From the NCBI RefSeq assembly GCF_024623065.1, contig NZ_JANJZR010000029.1, positions 1-51,285 on the forward strand: a DNA stretch of 51,285 nt, written 5' to 3'. The stretch is from Bacteroides acidifaciens (GTDB taxonomy: Bacteria; Bacteroidota; Bacteroidia; Bacteroidales; Bacteroidaceae). Under the pieces are notes generated by a model, which ran no database searches, was not told where the DNA came from, and saw only the letters and a list, made by a program, of their open reading frames with translations. The position numbers were made by a program, and so were the translations under genes. Positions within the stretch are counted from its first letter, which is position 1. Each line of letters begins with the position of its first letter. Below, piece after piece: positions 36,074 to 45,089 of this stretch.

Positions 36074-36104
36074 CAAAAATATATGTAAAATCTGAATTAT
36101 CAAA
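36074..36104 (-). promoter_or_regulatory. Bacteroides-type promoter of upxY and the accessory block
   Basis: Minus-strand TTTG (36104-36101), exactly 19 bp, then TATTTTTG (36081-36074): a full match to the TTTG/TAnnTTTG consensus, in an AT-rich stretch. It points towards upxY. I found no convincing inverted-repeat pair on both sides of it, so it does not look like the invertible promoters of capsule loci. Confidence 0.75.
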
Positions 36105-36145
36105 AACTTTCGTCAAATAAATACAATTCGTCCGATGCTTAGAAA

Positions 36146-36325
36146 GCTATAGCATAGTCATGCACACAGCAAACATCTGCATTGAAAAGAATTGTATCTC
36201 CGAGTGTACAAATTAATTCGTCCGGCTATAGCGAAACGAAAAGATGCCTATAGGCTACGTTTCGTCCGCCTATAGGCAAACGAAACGTAGCCTATAGGCG
36301 GACGAATTAATTTATGCACTCGGAG
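36146..36325. repeat. palindrome array (22-bp period) inside a large inverted repeat
   Basis: The perfect palindrome GCCTATAGGC occurs at 36246-36255, 36268-36277 and 36290-36299, exactly 22 bp apart. A fourth variant GGCTATAGC (36224-36232) keeps the same 22-bp phase and a fifth, GCTATAGC, sits at 36146-36153. Spacers alternate between CGAAACG and CGTTTCG orientation. The set is enclosed by inverted arms AATTAATTCGTCC (36211-36223) and GGACGAATTAATT (36300-36312), then CTCCGAGTG (36198-36206) and CACTCGGAG (36317-36325). It lies upstream of the upxY promoter and just after the WG gene. Either a cooperative operator array or a large cruciform/terminator hairpin would fit. Confidence 0.75.
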
Positions 36326-36376
36326 ACGTTAACCGCTACACACGCGAAAACTTATATGTGTATGCAGGGCGAATGC

Positions 36377-37582
36377 TCAGCGCACTACCTCCCCTTTGCC
36401 ATTCAGCACCACGCCGTTAATACCGTCCAATGAACAGAGATAAAGGTCGGGACCTATGGCACGGACCCACTTGTATGACGGCAGAGTTACCACATGTCCG
36501 TCGGCAGTCATCAGCCCTAACCCTGTGCAATCAGCACCGACCCTATATACCCGCAACCGGGCTGTGGCTTTGGGATGATAGTCACTCACCACCGGAACGG
36601 CATTTTCACCTCCGCCCTCTGCGGCGGTTTCCGTACGATAGAGTATCTCATCCGTCTCGTATTCCAACATCTCGACTCCGGAAATGCAGAAATCGTTGAG
36701 GAGATTTCCCTGCAAATCGTACCTGCGCATCGTGTGGTCCGGCATCGTCACCCAGATGGCATCTTCAGCAATGTCAATGAACCATTCGGCAAACGGGAGC
36801 ACCGGTTGCAGGTCTTTGTCAAGAACGGCCATCTCCTTTCCACGCCGGACACACCACAGGGCATAGTCATCGGTAGGAATGATATATTTGTGTACCTGAG
36901 GAAGAACCATCTTACCCGTCTTGTCCATCAGCCCCCAGCCTTTGCCGTTGCTCACCTTGCAATAACCGCCATGAAATACATAGCCGCTCATGTAGCTCGT
37001 ATAAAAAGTATGAATCAGACCGTTGTCGATAACCACCTTGCCCGTAGCATCGATAAACTTGATGTATCCTTTTTCCTCTACTCCGGCAAGTCCTTCGGAG
37101 AATATCCACGCACGGTCATATTTCGGTTCGATGACAACCTTGCCCGTTCTTTTATTGAAGTAGCCGCGTTTCTTGCCATTGCTGAAGCAGACAAGCGAAT
37201 CTGTCCCCATCGGCTGGGCAATCCATTCCACATTCTTCAACAGCTTCTCGCCGGTACAACTGTTGTAGACATATCCTTTACCATGTGCCGGACCATAGAA
37301 ACAGATACCATGTTCGGCATCGACATAGGAAGTGTACGATTCCCCCCTGTTTCTCCACGTCGAAATCCGAGGATTATCACGCAGAAATTCGTATGCCGAA
37401 TAGACAAACACAAATGACAGCACGGCCATGAAAACTGCCGCACTCGTGGCAAACAGCCCCCATACACACTTGGCAAACCGCCCGTCCCGCTTATAGCCAA
37501 ACAGTCCGAAAAACCATCCTAACACTTGACACACACCTCTCCACAACACTGTGAAGAACATTCTCGCTGAAACTTTTTTCAT
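36377..37582 (-). CDS. WG-repeat membrane protein
   Basis: 401 aa. One membrane span near the N-terminus (about 45-66) follows a hydrophobic amphipathic start. The rest is a chain of WG/KWG-type beta repeats: KKRGYFNKRTGKVVIEPKYD, EKGYIKFIDATGKVVID and GKGWGLMDKTGKMVLPQVH. Such proteins are thought to form beta-propeller-like surfaces outside the inner membrane; substrates are unknown. It lies between recQ and the accessory block and reads in the same direction. It could be the block's neighbour rather than a member, because the palindrome array and a promoter separate it from upxY. Confidence 0.85.
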   Translation of the reverse strand: MKKVSARMFFTVLWRGVCQVLGWFFGLFGYKRDGRFAKCVWGLFATSAAVFMAVLSFVFVYSAYEFLRDNPRISTWRNRGESYTSYVDAEHGICFYGPAHGKGYVYNSCTGEKLLKNVEWIAQPMGTDSLVCFSNGKKRGYFNKRTGKVVIEPKYDRAWIFSEGLAGVEEKGYIKFIDATGKVVIDNGLIHTFYTSYMSGYVFHGGYCKVSNGKGWGLMDKTGKMVLPQVHKYIIPTDDYALWCVRRGKEMAVLDKDLQPVLPFAEWFIDIAEDAIWVTMPDHTMRRYDLQGNLLNDFCISGVEMLEYETDEILYRTETAAEGGGENAVPVVSDYHPKATARLRVYRVGADCTGLGLMTADGHVVTLPSYKWVRAIGPDLYLCSLDGINGVVLNGKGEVVR

Positions 37583-37758
37583 TTTTTCTTGTTCCTTTTC
37601 AATTTTAATTGTTAGTTATCGTAAAAGCAATGCCTTGCACCCACAAGCGCCCGACTTCATTGGTATAGAGGCTGCATGTATGCAAAATCTAACACTCGAC
37701 TTCATTTTTTTATTAGATTCTATGTTGTTGAATTGTTTATCGTAAACATAGAAAAAAA

Positions 37759-37794
37759 ATTGCCCCTGCCACAGATAGCTGTAACAGGGGCAAT
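37759..37794 (-). terminator. terminator of recQ
   Basis: The stem ATTGCCCCTG/CAGGGGCAAT encloses a 16-nt loop. On the minus strand it is followed by an eight-base T-run, 23 bp beyond the recQ stop. The remaining gap from 37583 to 37758 holds nothing else I can identify. Confidence 0.85.
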
Positions 37795-37817
37795 CTCTTC
37801 AAAGAGGGAGAATAGCA

Positions 37818-39998
37818 TTAATTAGCCATTTCCGAAATGAACTTGATACGTACTAAACGGACTTCTTCTTCCGTGAAGTCGTCACCCAATTCATCAAGCG
37901 CATCGTCAATCTTATCTGTGGTAGATTCCTTGAAATAATCGTAGATGTCGAGCATATGGTCTTCGTCCATGATTTCTTCCAGGAAGTAGTCGATATTCAG
38001 TTTGGTTCCCGAATAGACAATTGCTTCCACTTCGTCCAGCAATTCGCCGAATTCGATTCCTTTGGAAAGAGCAATGTCGTCCAACGCCACTTTGCGGTCA
38101 ATAGCTTGAATAATAGCCACCTTCATCTTTGACTTATTGGCAACGGTACGTACACGCAAATCTTCAGGACGCTCTATTTCATTCTCTTCGCAATGGCGCT
38201 TAATCAGTTTACAGAACTCCTCACCATAGCGTTTTGCTTTTCCGGCACCTACGCCGGGGATATTTTGCAGTTCGTCCAGTGTTACCGGATAGATAGTAGC
38301 CATTGCCTCCAAAGACGGATCCTGGAATATTACATAAGGCGGAACTTCCAGTTTCTTCGAGAGTTTCTTCCGCAGGTCTTTCAACATTGAGTAGAGAGCC
38401 GGGTCTACCGCACAAGAGCCCCCGCCACGTGCCGGTGCTTCTTCCTCTACCTCCTCAAAGTCATTATCCTCGGTAATCTTGAATGATTTCGGCTTTTTCA
38501 GGAACTTACGTCCTTCCTCTGTCACTTTCAGGAGTCCATAATGCTCCACATCCTTGCTCAAGTAACCCGCTATCAAAGCCTGGCGAATCACCGCATTCCA
38601 TGTTTTGTCTTCTTCGCCCATACCGGAACCGAAAACCTCAAGGTCTTCATGCAAATGCGCCTGTACTTCCGAAGTTTCTTTACCTTGTAGTATGTCTATT
38701 ATATAATCTGCTTTAAAATTTTCTTTCACCGCGATAATCGCTTCAATCACGGTACACAATAATTCTTGAGCCTCCACTTGTTTCTTAGGGTTTAAACAGT
38801 TGTCACAATTTCCACAATTCTCTTCCGTGTATTCTTCGCCGAAATAATGCAGCAACGTCTTGCGCCGGCATACGGAAGATTCGGCATAAGCAGCGGTTTC
38901 CAACAGAAGCTGCTTGCCAATTTCCTGCTCTGCCACAGGTTTTCCTTGCATGAACTTCTCAAGTTTCTGCAAGTCTTTGTTTGTATAAAAGGTTATGCAC
39001 TGACCTTCGCCTCCATCTCTGCCGGCGCGTCCTGTCTCCTGGTAATATCCTTCCAAGCTCTTCGGAATATCATAGTGAATCACAAACCGTACATCGGGTT
39101 TGTCTATTCCCATACCGAAAGCGATAGTAGCCACAATGACATCCACCTTTTCCATCAGGAAGTCATCCTGATTCTTGGTTCTCGCTACCGAATCCATCCC
39201 CGCATGATACGGGCGCGCATTAATGCCGTTCGCCTGAAGGATTTCGGCAAGTTCTTCCACTCTTTTCCGGCTCAGACAATAGATAATACCTGATTTTTCC
39301 GGATTGTTCTTGATGAACTTGATTATATCCCGGTCGATATTGGCGGTTTTCGCGCGTACCTCATAATATAGGTTCGGACGATTGAACGAAGATTTGAAGA
39401 CCTGGGCATCCACCATTCCCAGATTCTTCTGGATATCATGCTGTACCTTTGGTGTTGCCGTAGCAGTAAGCGCTATCAACGGAGCTTTTCCTATTTCATT
39501 AATAATAGGACGAATCCGCCGGTATTCGGGGCGGAAATCATGCCCCCACTCGGAAATGCAGTGAGCTTCATCTACCGCATAGAACGAAATCTTCACTGAA
39601 CGCAAAAACTCTACATTTTCTTCCTTCGTCAATGATTCAGGCGCCACATATAGCAATTTTGTCTTTCCGGCAAGGATGTCCGACTTCACTTGGTCTATCG
39701 CGCCCTTATTCAATGAAGAGTTGATAAAATGGGCAATCCCGTCTTCTTCACTGAAATTACGCATGGCATCCACCTGATTCTTCATCAACGCAATAAGCGG
39801 TGAAACTACAATAGCCGTACCTTCCATCAAAAGCGAAGGTAGTTGATAGCATAGAGATTTCCCGCCACCGGTAGGCATCAGCACAAAGGTATCCTTACCA
39901 CCGAGCAAGTTTTGAATGATTGCTTCCTGGTTCCCCTTGAACTTATTAAATCCGAAATACTTCTTCAGTTCATCTGTTAAATTAATCTTCCCTGCCAT
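37818..39998 (-). CDS. recQ: ATP-dependent DNA helicase RecQ
   Basis: 726 aa, longer than E. coli RecQ (about 610). The helicase core has MPTGGGKSLCYQLP (Walker A), DEAHCISEWGHDFRP (motif II and aromatic loop) and QETGRAGRDG (motif VI). The RQC zinc site is CRRKTLLHYFGEEYTEENCGNCDNC in scattered cysteines. An HRDC domain (about 525-605, LQNIPGVGAGKAKRYG) is followed by an extra C-terminal helical region of about 110 residues typical of Bacteroidetes RecQ. It unwinds DNA 3' to 5' during recombination and repair. It has its own promoter and terminator. Confidence 0.96.
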   Translation of the reverse strand: MAGKINLTDELKKYFGFNKFKGNQEAIIQNLLGGKDTFVLMPTGGGKSLCYQLPSLLMEGTAIVVSPLIALMKNQVDAMRNFSEEDGIAHFINSSLNKGAIDQVKSDILAGKTKLLYVAPESLTKEENVEFLRSVKISFYAVDEAHCISEWGHDFRPEYRRIRPIINEIGKAPLIALTATATPKVQHDIQKNLGMVDAQVFKSSFNRPNLYYEVRAKTANIDRDIIKFIKNNPEKSGIIYCLSRKRVEELAEILQANGINARPYHAGMDSVARTKNQDDFLMEKVDVIVATIAFGMGIDKPDVRFVIHYDIPKSLEGYYQETGRAGRDGGEGQCITFYTNKDLQKLEKFMQGKPVAEQEIGKQLLLETAAYAESSVCRRKTLLHYFGEEYTEENCGNCDNCLNPKKQVEAQELLCTVIEAIIAVKENFKADYIIDILQGKETSEVQAHLHEDLEVFGSGMGEEDKTWNAVIRQALIAGYLSKDVEHYGLLKVTEEGRKFLKKPKSFKITEDNDFEEVEEEAPARGGGSCAVDPALYSMLKDLRKKLSKKLEVPPYVIFQDPSLEAMATIYPVTLDELQNIPGVGAGKAKRYGEEFCKLIKRHCEENEIERPEDLRVRTVANKSKMKVAIIQAIDRKVALDDIALSKGIEFGELLDEVEAIVYSGTKLNIDYFLEEIMDEDHMLDIYDYFKESTTDKIDDALDELGDDFTEEEVRLVRIKFISEMAN

Positions 39999-40068
39999 CT
40001 TAACTTAGGTTGTTTTATTCAGTTCATGGTTTAACTTTAAGTAAACCCTCTTTTTCAAGAGAGCCAAA

Positions 40069-40099
40069 CAAAGTTATAAACAACTTCGTAATTACCAAG
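40069..40099 (-). promoter_or_regulatory. Bacteroides-type promoter of recQ
   Basis: Minus-strand TAACTTTG (40076-40069) fits TAnnTTTG. CTTG at 40099-40096, 19 bp upstream, is one mismatch from TTTG. The predicted leader is about 60 nt. Confidence 0.6.
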
Positions 40100-40166
40100 C
40101 AAAATGTGACTAATATTTTCAAGAAAATACAGCAGCAATCATTTTTAGACGCCTTACGCTTTGATT

Positions 40167-41411
40167 TTAAGCGGTTTGTAGTCGTGCCATATTCGCTTTT
40201 TCCAGTTGATGTTTCGCATAATCCAGCGTCACTTCATACTCTTTTTTGCTTTCCGAAGGGATTTCAAACATGACATCCATCATGATTGTCTCCACAATAG
40301 AGCGTAAACCGCGGGCGCCGAGCTTATATTCTACAGCCTTATCAACGATATATTCAAAGACAGAATCTTGGAATGTCAACCTGATGTTGTCCATTTCAAA
40401 CAGTTTGATATACTGCTTGATGATAGAGTTTTTCGGTTCGGTAAGGATAGCACGAAGCGCGTCACGATCCAGCGGATTGAGATATGTCAATACCGGAAGT
40501 CGTCCGATAATTTCGGGAATCAGCCCGAATGACTTCAAATCCTGGGGAGCGATGTACTGCATCATGTTATTCTTGTCCACCATAGCTGTTTTCTGTGATG
40601 CCGTATAACCTACGACATGCGTATTCAACCGCTGCGCGATTTTTTTCTCGATGCCGTCGAAAGCACCGCCACAGATAAAGAGGATATTTTTGGTATTCAC
40701 CGGAATCATCTTCTGGTCGGGATGTTTACGTCCACCCTGAGGGGGAACGTTCACCACAGAACCTTCGAGCAACTTCAGCAATCCCTGTTGCACACCTTCA
40801 CCGCTCACGTCGCGAGTGATGGAAGGGTTGTCACCTTTACGGGCAATCTTGTCGATTTCGTCGATAAACACAATTCCCTGTTCCGCTTCCGGCACATTAT
40901 AATCCGCCACCTGGAGCAGACGGGTAAGAATACTTTCAATATCTTCGCCCACATAACCGGCTTCCGTCAATACCGTAGCGTCTACAATCGTAAACGGCAC
41001 GTGCAGCAACTTGGCAATGGTACGTGCCAGCAGCGTTTTTCCGGTTCCGGTGCTACCTACCATAATGATATTGGACTTCTCAATCTCTACATCATCGCCA
41101 CTGTCTTTTTGCAGCAGACGTTTATAATGGTTGTAGACCGATACGGAAAGGAAACGTTTCGCATCGTCCTGTCCGATAACATACTGGTCGAGAAAATTCT
41201 TTATTTCTACCGGTTTGGGCAGTTCTTTCAAATTGAGTTTGGTAGCTCCGGCACTTTTCTTGCCTTCACCCAACGCTTCCTGAGTAATCTCATAAGCCTG
41301 GATGGCGCAACTGTCGCAGATGTATCCGTTCATTCCCGTAATCAGGAATCCGACTTCATTCTCCGACCGGCCGCAGAAGCTACACTTTTTCTTTGTTCTT
41401 GAATCAGCCAT
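40167..41411 (-). CDS. clpX: ATP-dependent Clp protease ATP-binding subunit ClpX
   Basis: 414 aa, the usual length. The N-terminal zinc-binding domain has Cys10, Cys13, Cys32 and Cys35 (CSFCGRSE and CDSC). The AAA+ domain follows with Walker A GSTGTGKT (119-126), Walker [13 protein letters not shown] and the IGF-type loop region contacting ClpP near 260-280. It unfolds tagged proteins and feeds them to ClpP. The gene starts 2 bp after clpP, forming an operon. The C-terminus is ordinary. Confidence 0.97.
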   Translation of the reverse strand: MADSRTKKKCSFCGRSENEVGFLITGMNGYICDSCAIQAYEITQEALGEGKKSAGATKLNLKELPKPVEIKNFLDQYVIGQDDAKRFLSVSVYNHYKRLLQKDSGDDVEIEKSNIIMVGSTGTGKTLLARTIAKLLHVPFTIVDATVLTEAGYVGEDIESILTRLLQVADYNVPEAEQGIVFIDEIDKIARKGDNPSITRDVSGEGVQQGLLKLLEGSVVNVPPQGGRKHPDQKMIPVNTKNILFICGGAFDGIEKKIAQRLNTHVVGYTASQKTAMVDKNNMMQYIAPQDLKSFGLIPEIIGRLPVLTYLNPLDRDALRAILTEPKNSIIKQYIKLFEMDNIRLTFQDSVFEYIVDKAVEYKLGARGLRSIVETIMMDVMFEIPSESKKEYEVTLDYAKHQLEKANMARLQTA

Positions 41412-41413
41412 TT

Positions 41414-42076
41414 TTATTTTCTAATCAATACCTCATCAACCATACCATACTCTTTCGCTTCCTGAGCGGTCATCCAGTAGTCACGGTCTGAGTCCGCCCA
41501 TACTTTATCAAAGTCGGTATGCGAGTGGTCGGCAATAATCGTATAAAGTTCTTTCTTCAATTTCTGAATCTCACGTGCTGTAATTTCAATGTCCGAAGCC
41601 TGCCCCTGAGCACCTCCCATCGGCTGGTGAATCATCACCCGCGAATGGGGCAAAGCGGCACGTTTGCCTTCGGCGCCCGCCACCAACAATACGGCTGCCA
41701 TTGAAGCTGCCATACCTGTACAGATAGTAGCGACATCACTTGAGATAAACTGCATCGTGTCGTAAATACCCAGTCCGGCATACACACTTCCGCCCGGAGA
41801 GTTGATATAAATAGAAATATCCTTGCTCGGGTCTACAGAATCCAGATACAACAACTGTGCCTGAAGCGTATTCGCTGTATAGTCGTCTACCTGTGTACCG
41901 AGGAAAATGATGCGGTCCATCATCAACCGTGAGAAAACATCGAGTTGAGTCACGTTCAACTGTCTTTCTTCCAGAATATAGGGATTCAAATACCCGGCCT
42001 GCGATTTAATCACATCATCCAATACCATGCCATTCATTCCTAAATGCTTGGTTGCGTATTTTCTAAAATCATCCAT
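41414..42076 (-). CDS. clpP: ATP-dependent Clp protease proteolytic subunit ClpP
   Basis: 220 aa from the ATG at 42076 (MDDFRKYATKHLG); an upstream in-frame start at 42148 only adds a hydrophobic stretch overlapping the intergenic region and is unlikely. The catalytic Ser125 lies in GMAASMAAVLLV and His150 in SRVMIHQPMGG, with the Asp further on. The NSPGGSVYAGLGIYD segment forms the oxyanion region. It is the peptidase partner of ClpX, encoded just upstream in the same operon. Confidence 0.96.
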   Translation of the reverse strand: MDDFRKYATKHLGMNGMVLDDVIKSQAGYLNPYILEERQLNVTQLDVFSRLMMDRIIFLGTQVDDYTANTLQAQLLYLDSVDPSKDISIYINSPGGSVYAGLGIYDTMQFISSDVATICTGMAASMAAVLLVAGAEGKRAALPHSRVMIHQPMGGAQGQASDIEITAREIQKLKKELYTIIADHSHTDFDKVWADSDRDYWMTAQEAKEYGMVDEVLIRK

Positions 42077-42151
42077 GTTAATTGTTCCTTTCTTAAAATT
42101 AAAAATAAACGTAAGTACAAAGAAACGAAAAAGAATACAGAGACACAAAAA

Positions 42152-42186
42152 AACACAGAGTTATAATTTTATAAAAACTCTGTGTT
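42152..42186 (-). terminator. terminator of tig
   Basis: The stem AACACAGAGTT/AACTCTGTGTT brackets an AT-rich loop. The minus-strand 3' side continues with a T-run (complement of 42147-42153). Its ACACAGAG words recur in the repeat at 46667-46800. Confidence 0.75.
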
Positions 42187-42218
42187 CCTGTGACTTTATA
42201 TGCTGTTCAACCGAACGA

Positions 42219-43574
42219 TTATTCAAACATCTTATTGAATTCTTCGATAGAAACGTTCTTGTTTTCCAAAGTTATCTGTGCTTTCAGGGCAGCAGCCAAC
42301 TTCACTTCTACAACACGGCTTACCAGGTTGTTGATAGTTTCTTTCTTCTTCAACATCTCCTGTGTGTAGTTGTCAAGCACATCTTCGGGGACGGACAACA
42401 TGCCGTATTGAGCAAACTGAGCTTTCGTTGTATCTTTTGCCATCTTCAGAACATCTTCCTGTTCCACCTTGATGTCGTTAGATTCTACCAACTGTTCCTT
42501 AATCAGATGCCAGGTCAGTTCTTCAATACTCTTATCATAGTTTTCATTAACATATTGTTCGCCTTTCTCTTCGTTGTTCAGCAACATGATACGTTTCAGC
42601 AGCGCGTCAGGGAATTCCAACTTACCTACTTTCTCCATCATCATTTTACGAACGTCGATCAGGAATTTATAATCGCTGTCTGCAACAAATCTTACTGCGA
42701 TTTCTTCCTTAATCTTAGCACGGAATTCTTCTTCAGTCTTCACAACGCCTTCACCGAATGCCTGGTCGAACACTTCCTGAGTCAACTCACCTGGAACAAA
42801 ACGAGTGATTTCCTCTACCTGGAAACTGAAGTTTGACTGCACGTCCTTGGCGATTTCCTTGTCGATTTTCAACAAAGAACCAAGTTCCGCAGCATTTCCG
42901 TCATAAGCAACGTTCGGATTGAACACCAACACGTCGTTTACCTTAGCATTGGCAAAGATAGCTTTCTGTTCGTTGTTCTTCATATAAGAAGGCATCATAA
43001 CCGCACCTTCTACCTGAATACCGCCTTCTTTCGTGTTACCTTCTTCGTCCAACTGAGCCAACAGCCCTTTCAGCATGTCGTTATCTTCGTAAGCATCCAC
43101 CTTGTCATACTTGCCGGTGCGCTGAGTATACATCTTCACCTGGTTGTCGACCATTTCTTCAGACACTTCGATCGTATAATAATCCACTTTATCCTTAGTG
43201 CTTACTTCAGCCTTGAATTCAGGTGCCAAAGCGATGTCGAATACGAAATCGAATTCATCCATTGTATCGAAATCAATATTCTGCTGCTTCTCTTCATTAG
43301 GCAACGGTTCGCCCAACATATTCACCTTATTTTCTTTAATATAATTGTAAACAGTTTCTTGCAATGTCTTATTCACTACTTCTGCAATCACCGATTTACC
43401 ATACATCTTTTTAACCAAACTTGCCGGAACCATTCCTTTACGGAACCCGGGCATCTGTACCTTCTGACGAAGTGATTTCAACTCTTTGTCTACTTTCTCT
43501 TGATAATCCGCTTTCTCAAGCTTTACAGTAAGTTCTGCGCTTACTTTGTCAATGTTTTGTAATGAAACGTTCAT
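42219..43574 (-). CDS. tig: trigger factor, ribosome-associated chaperone
   Basis: 451 aa. The N-terminal domain carries the ribosome-docking signature MPGFRKGMVP (the GFRxG loop, about 41-50). A central FKBP-like region (about 150-240) and a helical C-terminal chaperone domain (about 250-451) complete the normal layout. The PPIase region is divergent, as in other Bacteroidetes. It shields nascent chains at the ribosome exit. Its clear promoter lies upstream and clpP-clpX follows after a terminator, the classical tig-clpP-clpX order. Confidence 0.95.
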   Translation of the reverse strand: MNVSLQNIDKVSAELTVKLEKADYQEKVDKELKSLRQKVQMPGFRKGMVPASLVKKMYGKSVIAEVVNKTLQETVYNYIKENKVNMLGEPLPNEEKQQNIDFDTMDEFDFVFDIALAPEFKAEVSTKDKVDYYTIEVSEEMVDNQVKMYTQRTGKYDKVDAYEDNDMLKGLLAQLDEEGNTKEGGIQVEGAVMMPSYMKNNEQKAIFANAKVNDVLVFNPNVAYDGNAAELGSLLKIDKEIAKDVQSNFSFQVEEITRFVPGELTQEVFDQAFGEGVVKTEEEFRAKIKEEIAVRFVADSDYKFLIDVRKMMMEKVGKLEFPDALLKRIMLLNNEEKGEQYVNENYDKSIEELTWHLIKEQLVESNDIKVEQEDVLKMAKDTTKAQFAQYGMLSVPEDVLDNYTQEMLKKKETINNLVSRVVEVKLAAALKAQITLENKNVSIEEFNKMFE

Positions 43575-43625
43575 TCTGACAATTATTTATTTGATTTATA
43601 CTTTGTTCTATACTCAAAGAAGGTG

Positions 43626-43656
43626 CAAAATTAGTGCTAATCTTTTAAATTTCAAA
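43626..43656 (-). promoter_or_regulatory. Bacteroides-type promoter of tig
   Basis: Minus-strand TTTG (43656-43653), exactly 19 bp, then TAATTTTG (43633-43626). Both boxes match the consensus. The leader would be about 45 nt. Confidence 0.75.
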
Positions 43657-43969
43657 AGACATTGCTGATTTATTTCGTATCTATTTAGAATACATACTCA
43701 ACAAATCGCTGATAAACAATACTTCATTATAACAATCGTTTTCCTTTTTTCTCATTTTCCGCAAATTAAAACTGTAAAAAGATGGTCAATCCAAAAATTA
43801 TTCTTTTCTTTGTTCCGGATTGATGGACCATTAGTTTCTCGATTTGATTACAAGGTTTTTACTTCCGTTCCAGAAACGCTTTTGTAAACTCTCTGTCGTT
43901 TTAATCCTTTTATTAGTAACCATCTGTCCAGAGAGTTTTATTCATTTATTTATTTTTATCATTTTCATT
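43657..43969 (+). promoter_or_regulatory. upstream region of the RRM gene
   Basis: No gene is supported here. An inverted repeat ATGGTCAATCC (43782-43792) and GGATTGATGGACCAT (43817-43831) can form a bulged hairpin. A TTTG at 43809 followed after 19 bp by TAGTTTCT (43832-43839) is a possible but imperfect promoter, which would give a leader of about 120 nt. The open frame upstream of 43970 is a hydrophobic artefact. Confidence 0.4.
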
Positions 43970-44215
43970 ATGAACATTTATGTTGGAAACCTTAACTACC
44001 GTGTTAAGGAAGGAGATCTGCAACAAGTGATGGAAGATTACGGAGCAGTATCATCAGTTAAAGTTGTTATGGACCGTGAAACCGGTAAATCAAAAGGATT
44101 CGCTTTCATCGAAATGGAAGACGATGCTGCAGCTGCTAAAGCTATCGCAGAATTGAACGGAGCTGAGTACATGGGACGTACTATGGTAGTTAAAGAAGCT
44201 AGACCTAGAGCTTAA
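43970..44215 (+). CDS. RRM-domain RNA-binding protein
   Basis: 81 aa starting at MNIYVGNL. A single RNA recognition motif fills the protein: RNP2 IYVGNL (3-8) and RNP1 KGFAFIEM (about 42-49) with the aromatic residues that stack on RNA bases. A short tail ends KEARPRA. Bacteroidetes lack Hfq and carry several such small RRM proteins, which act as global RNA-binding regulators. The gene stands alone on the plus strand between divergent tig and convergent mlaF, with a long leader and a strong terminator. Confidence 0.93.
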   Translation: MNIYVGNLNYRVKEGDLQQVMEDYGAVSSVKVVMDRETGKSKGFAFIEMEDDAAAAKAIAELNGAEYMGRTMVVKEARPRA

Positions 44216-44237
44216 TCGCCGACGCTACATAGCTAAT

Positions 44238-44274
44238 AAAAAAACTTCTGCCACCCGATGACAGAAGTTTTTTT
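44238..44274. terminator. terminator of the RRM gene
   Basis: The stem AAAACTTCTG/CAGAAGTTTT with a short loop is followed by a T-run on the plus strand and preceded by an A-run. It can serve the RRM gene, and mlaF from the other side. Confidence 0.88.
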
Positions 44275-44318
44275 ATTGCCTTATCTCTTTTTATTGCTTC
44301 ATTCCAGCCTTTCGCGTT

Positions 44319-45089
44319 TCAACCTTCCATGTTTCGCACTTCGAGGTCTTTCACCTTGCGGAGCAAGTCCGAAGCAAAAATAAAGTTATTCAAGCGCTCG
44401 TTGGTAGAGGTGAATATATCGTCCTTCGTTCCTTCCCATTCTTTATGTCCTTCATAAATATAAATCACCTTCTCGCCGATTCCCAACACAGAGTTCATAT
44501 CATGCGTATTGATAATCGTAGTCATGTTATATTCCTGAGTAATATCGTGAATCAGATCATCAATCACCAATGACGTTTTCGGATCGAGTCCCGAGTTGGG
44601 TTCATCACAAAACAAATATTGCGGATTCAGGGCAATCGCACGTGCAATAGCCACACGCTTCTGCATCCCCCCACTGATTTCTCCCGGGAACTTATCTTTC
44701 GCTTCTCCCAAATTCACACGATCCAGGCAAAACATCGCCCGTTTGGTACGCTCGCGTAATGTGTCATTACTGAACATATTCAGAGGAAACATCACGTTGT
44801 CCAATACCGACAAAGAGTCGAAAAGGGCGGCACTCTGGAAAATCATTCCCATTTCCTTGCGAAGCATCTTCTTCTCCTTCTTCCCCATCATCACCAGATT
44901 TCGTCCGTCATACAAGACTTCGCCCTTTTCCGGAGTGAGCAATCCTACAATACACTTCATCAATACCGTCTTACCGGAGCCACTCTGACCGATAATCAAG
45001 TTTGTCTTTCCATTCTCAAAGTCTGCATTGATGTCACTCAATACCGTCTTATCGTCAAACGATTTATAAAGCCCTTTAATCTCAATCAT
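44319..45089 (-). CDS. MlaF-like ABC transporter ATP-binding protein
   Basis: 256 aa. All ABC motifs are present: Walker A GQSGSGKT (34-41), signature ISGGMQKR, Walker B and D-loop LFCDEPNSGLDP and the H-loop NTHD. The NSGLDP and SGGM variants are typical of the Mla/Mce class that moves phospholipids between membranes. It overlaps the permease gene by ATGA, so the two proteins are made together. The substrate-binding MlaD is not in this window. Confidence 0.93.
   Translation of the reverse strand: MIEIKGLYKSFDDKTVLSDINADFENGKTNLIIGQSGSGKTVLMKCIVGLLTPEKGEVLYDGRNLVMMGKKEKKMLRKEMGMIFQSAALFDSLSVLDNVMFPLNMFSNDTLRERTKRAMFCLDRVNLGEAKDKFPGEISGGMQKRVAIARAIALNPQYLFCDEPNSGLDPKTSLVIDDLIHDITQEYNMTTIINTHDMNSVLGIGEKVIYIYEGHKEWEGTKDDIFTSTNERLNNFIFASDLLRKVKDLEVRNMEG

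Noticed and set aside
36074..36325. Invertible capsule-type promoter
   Set aside because: The inverted arms lie on one side of the promoter, not on both, and no invertase gene is in the window.
36146..36325. CRISPR array
   Set aside because: The 10-bp repeats and 12-bp spacers are far too short and palindromic, and no cas genes are near.
42077..42148. Longer ClpP from 42148
   Set aside because: The extra 24 residues are hydrophobic and untypical; ClpP begins at MDDFRKYATK.
43844..43969. Hydrophobic N-terminal extension of the RRM protein
   Set aside because: RRM proteins of this family start at MNIYVGNL; the upstream frame is probably the leader.
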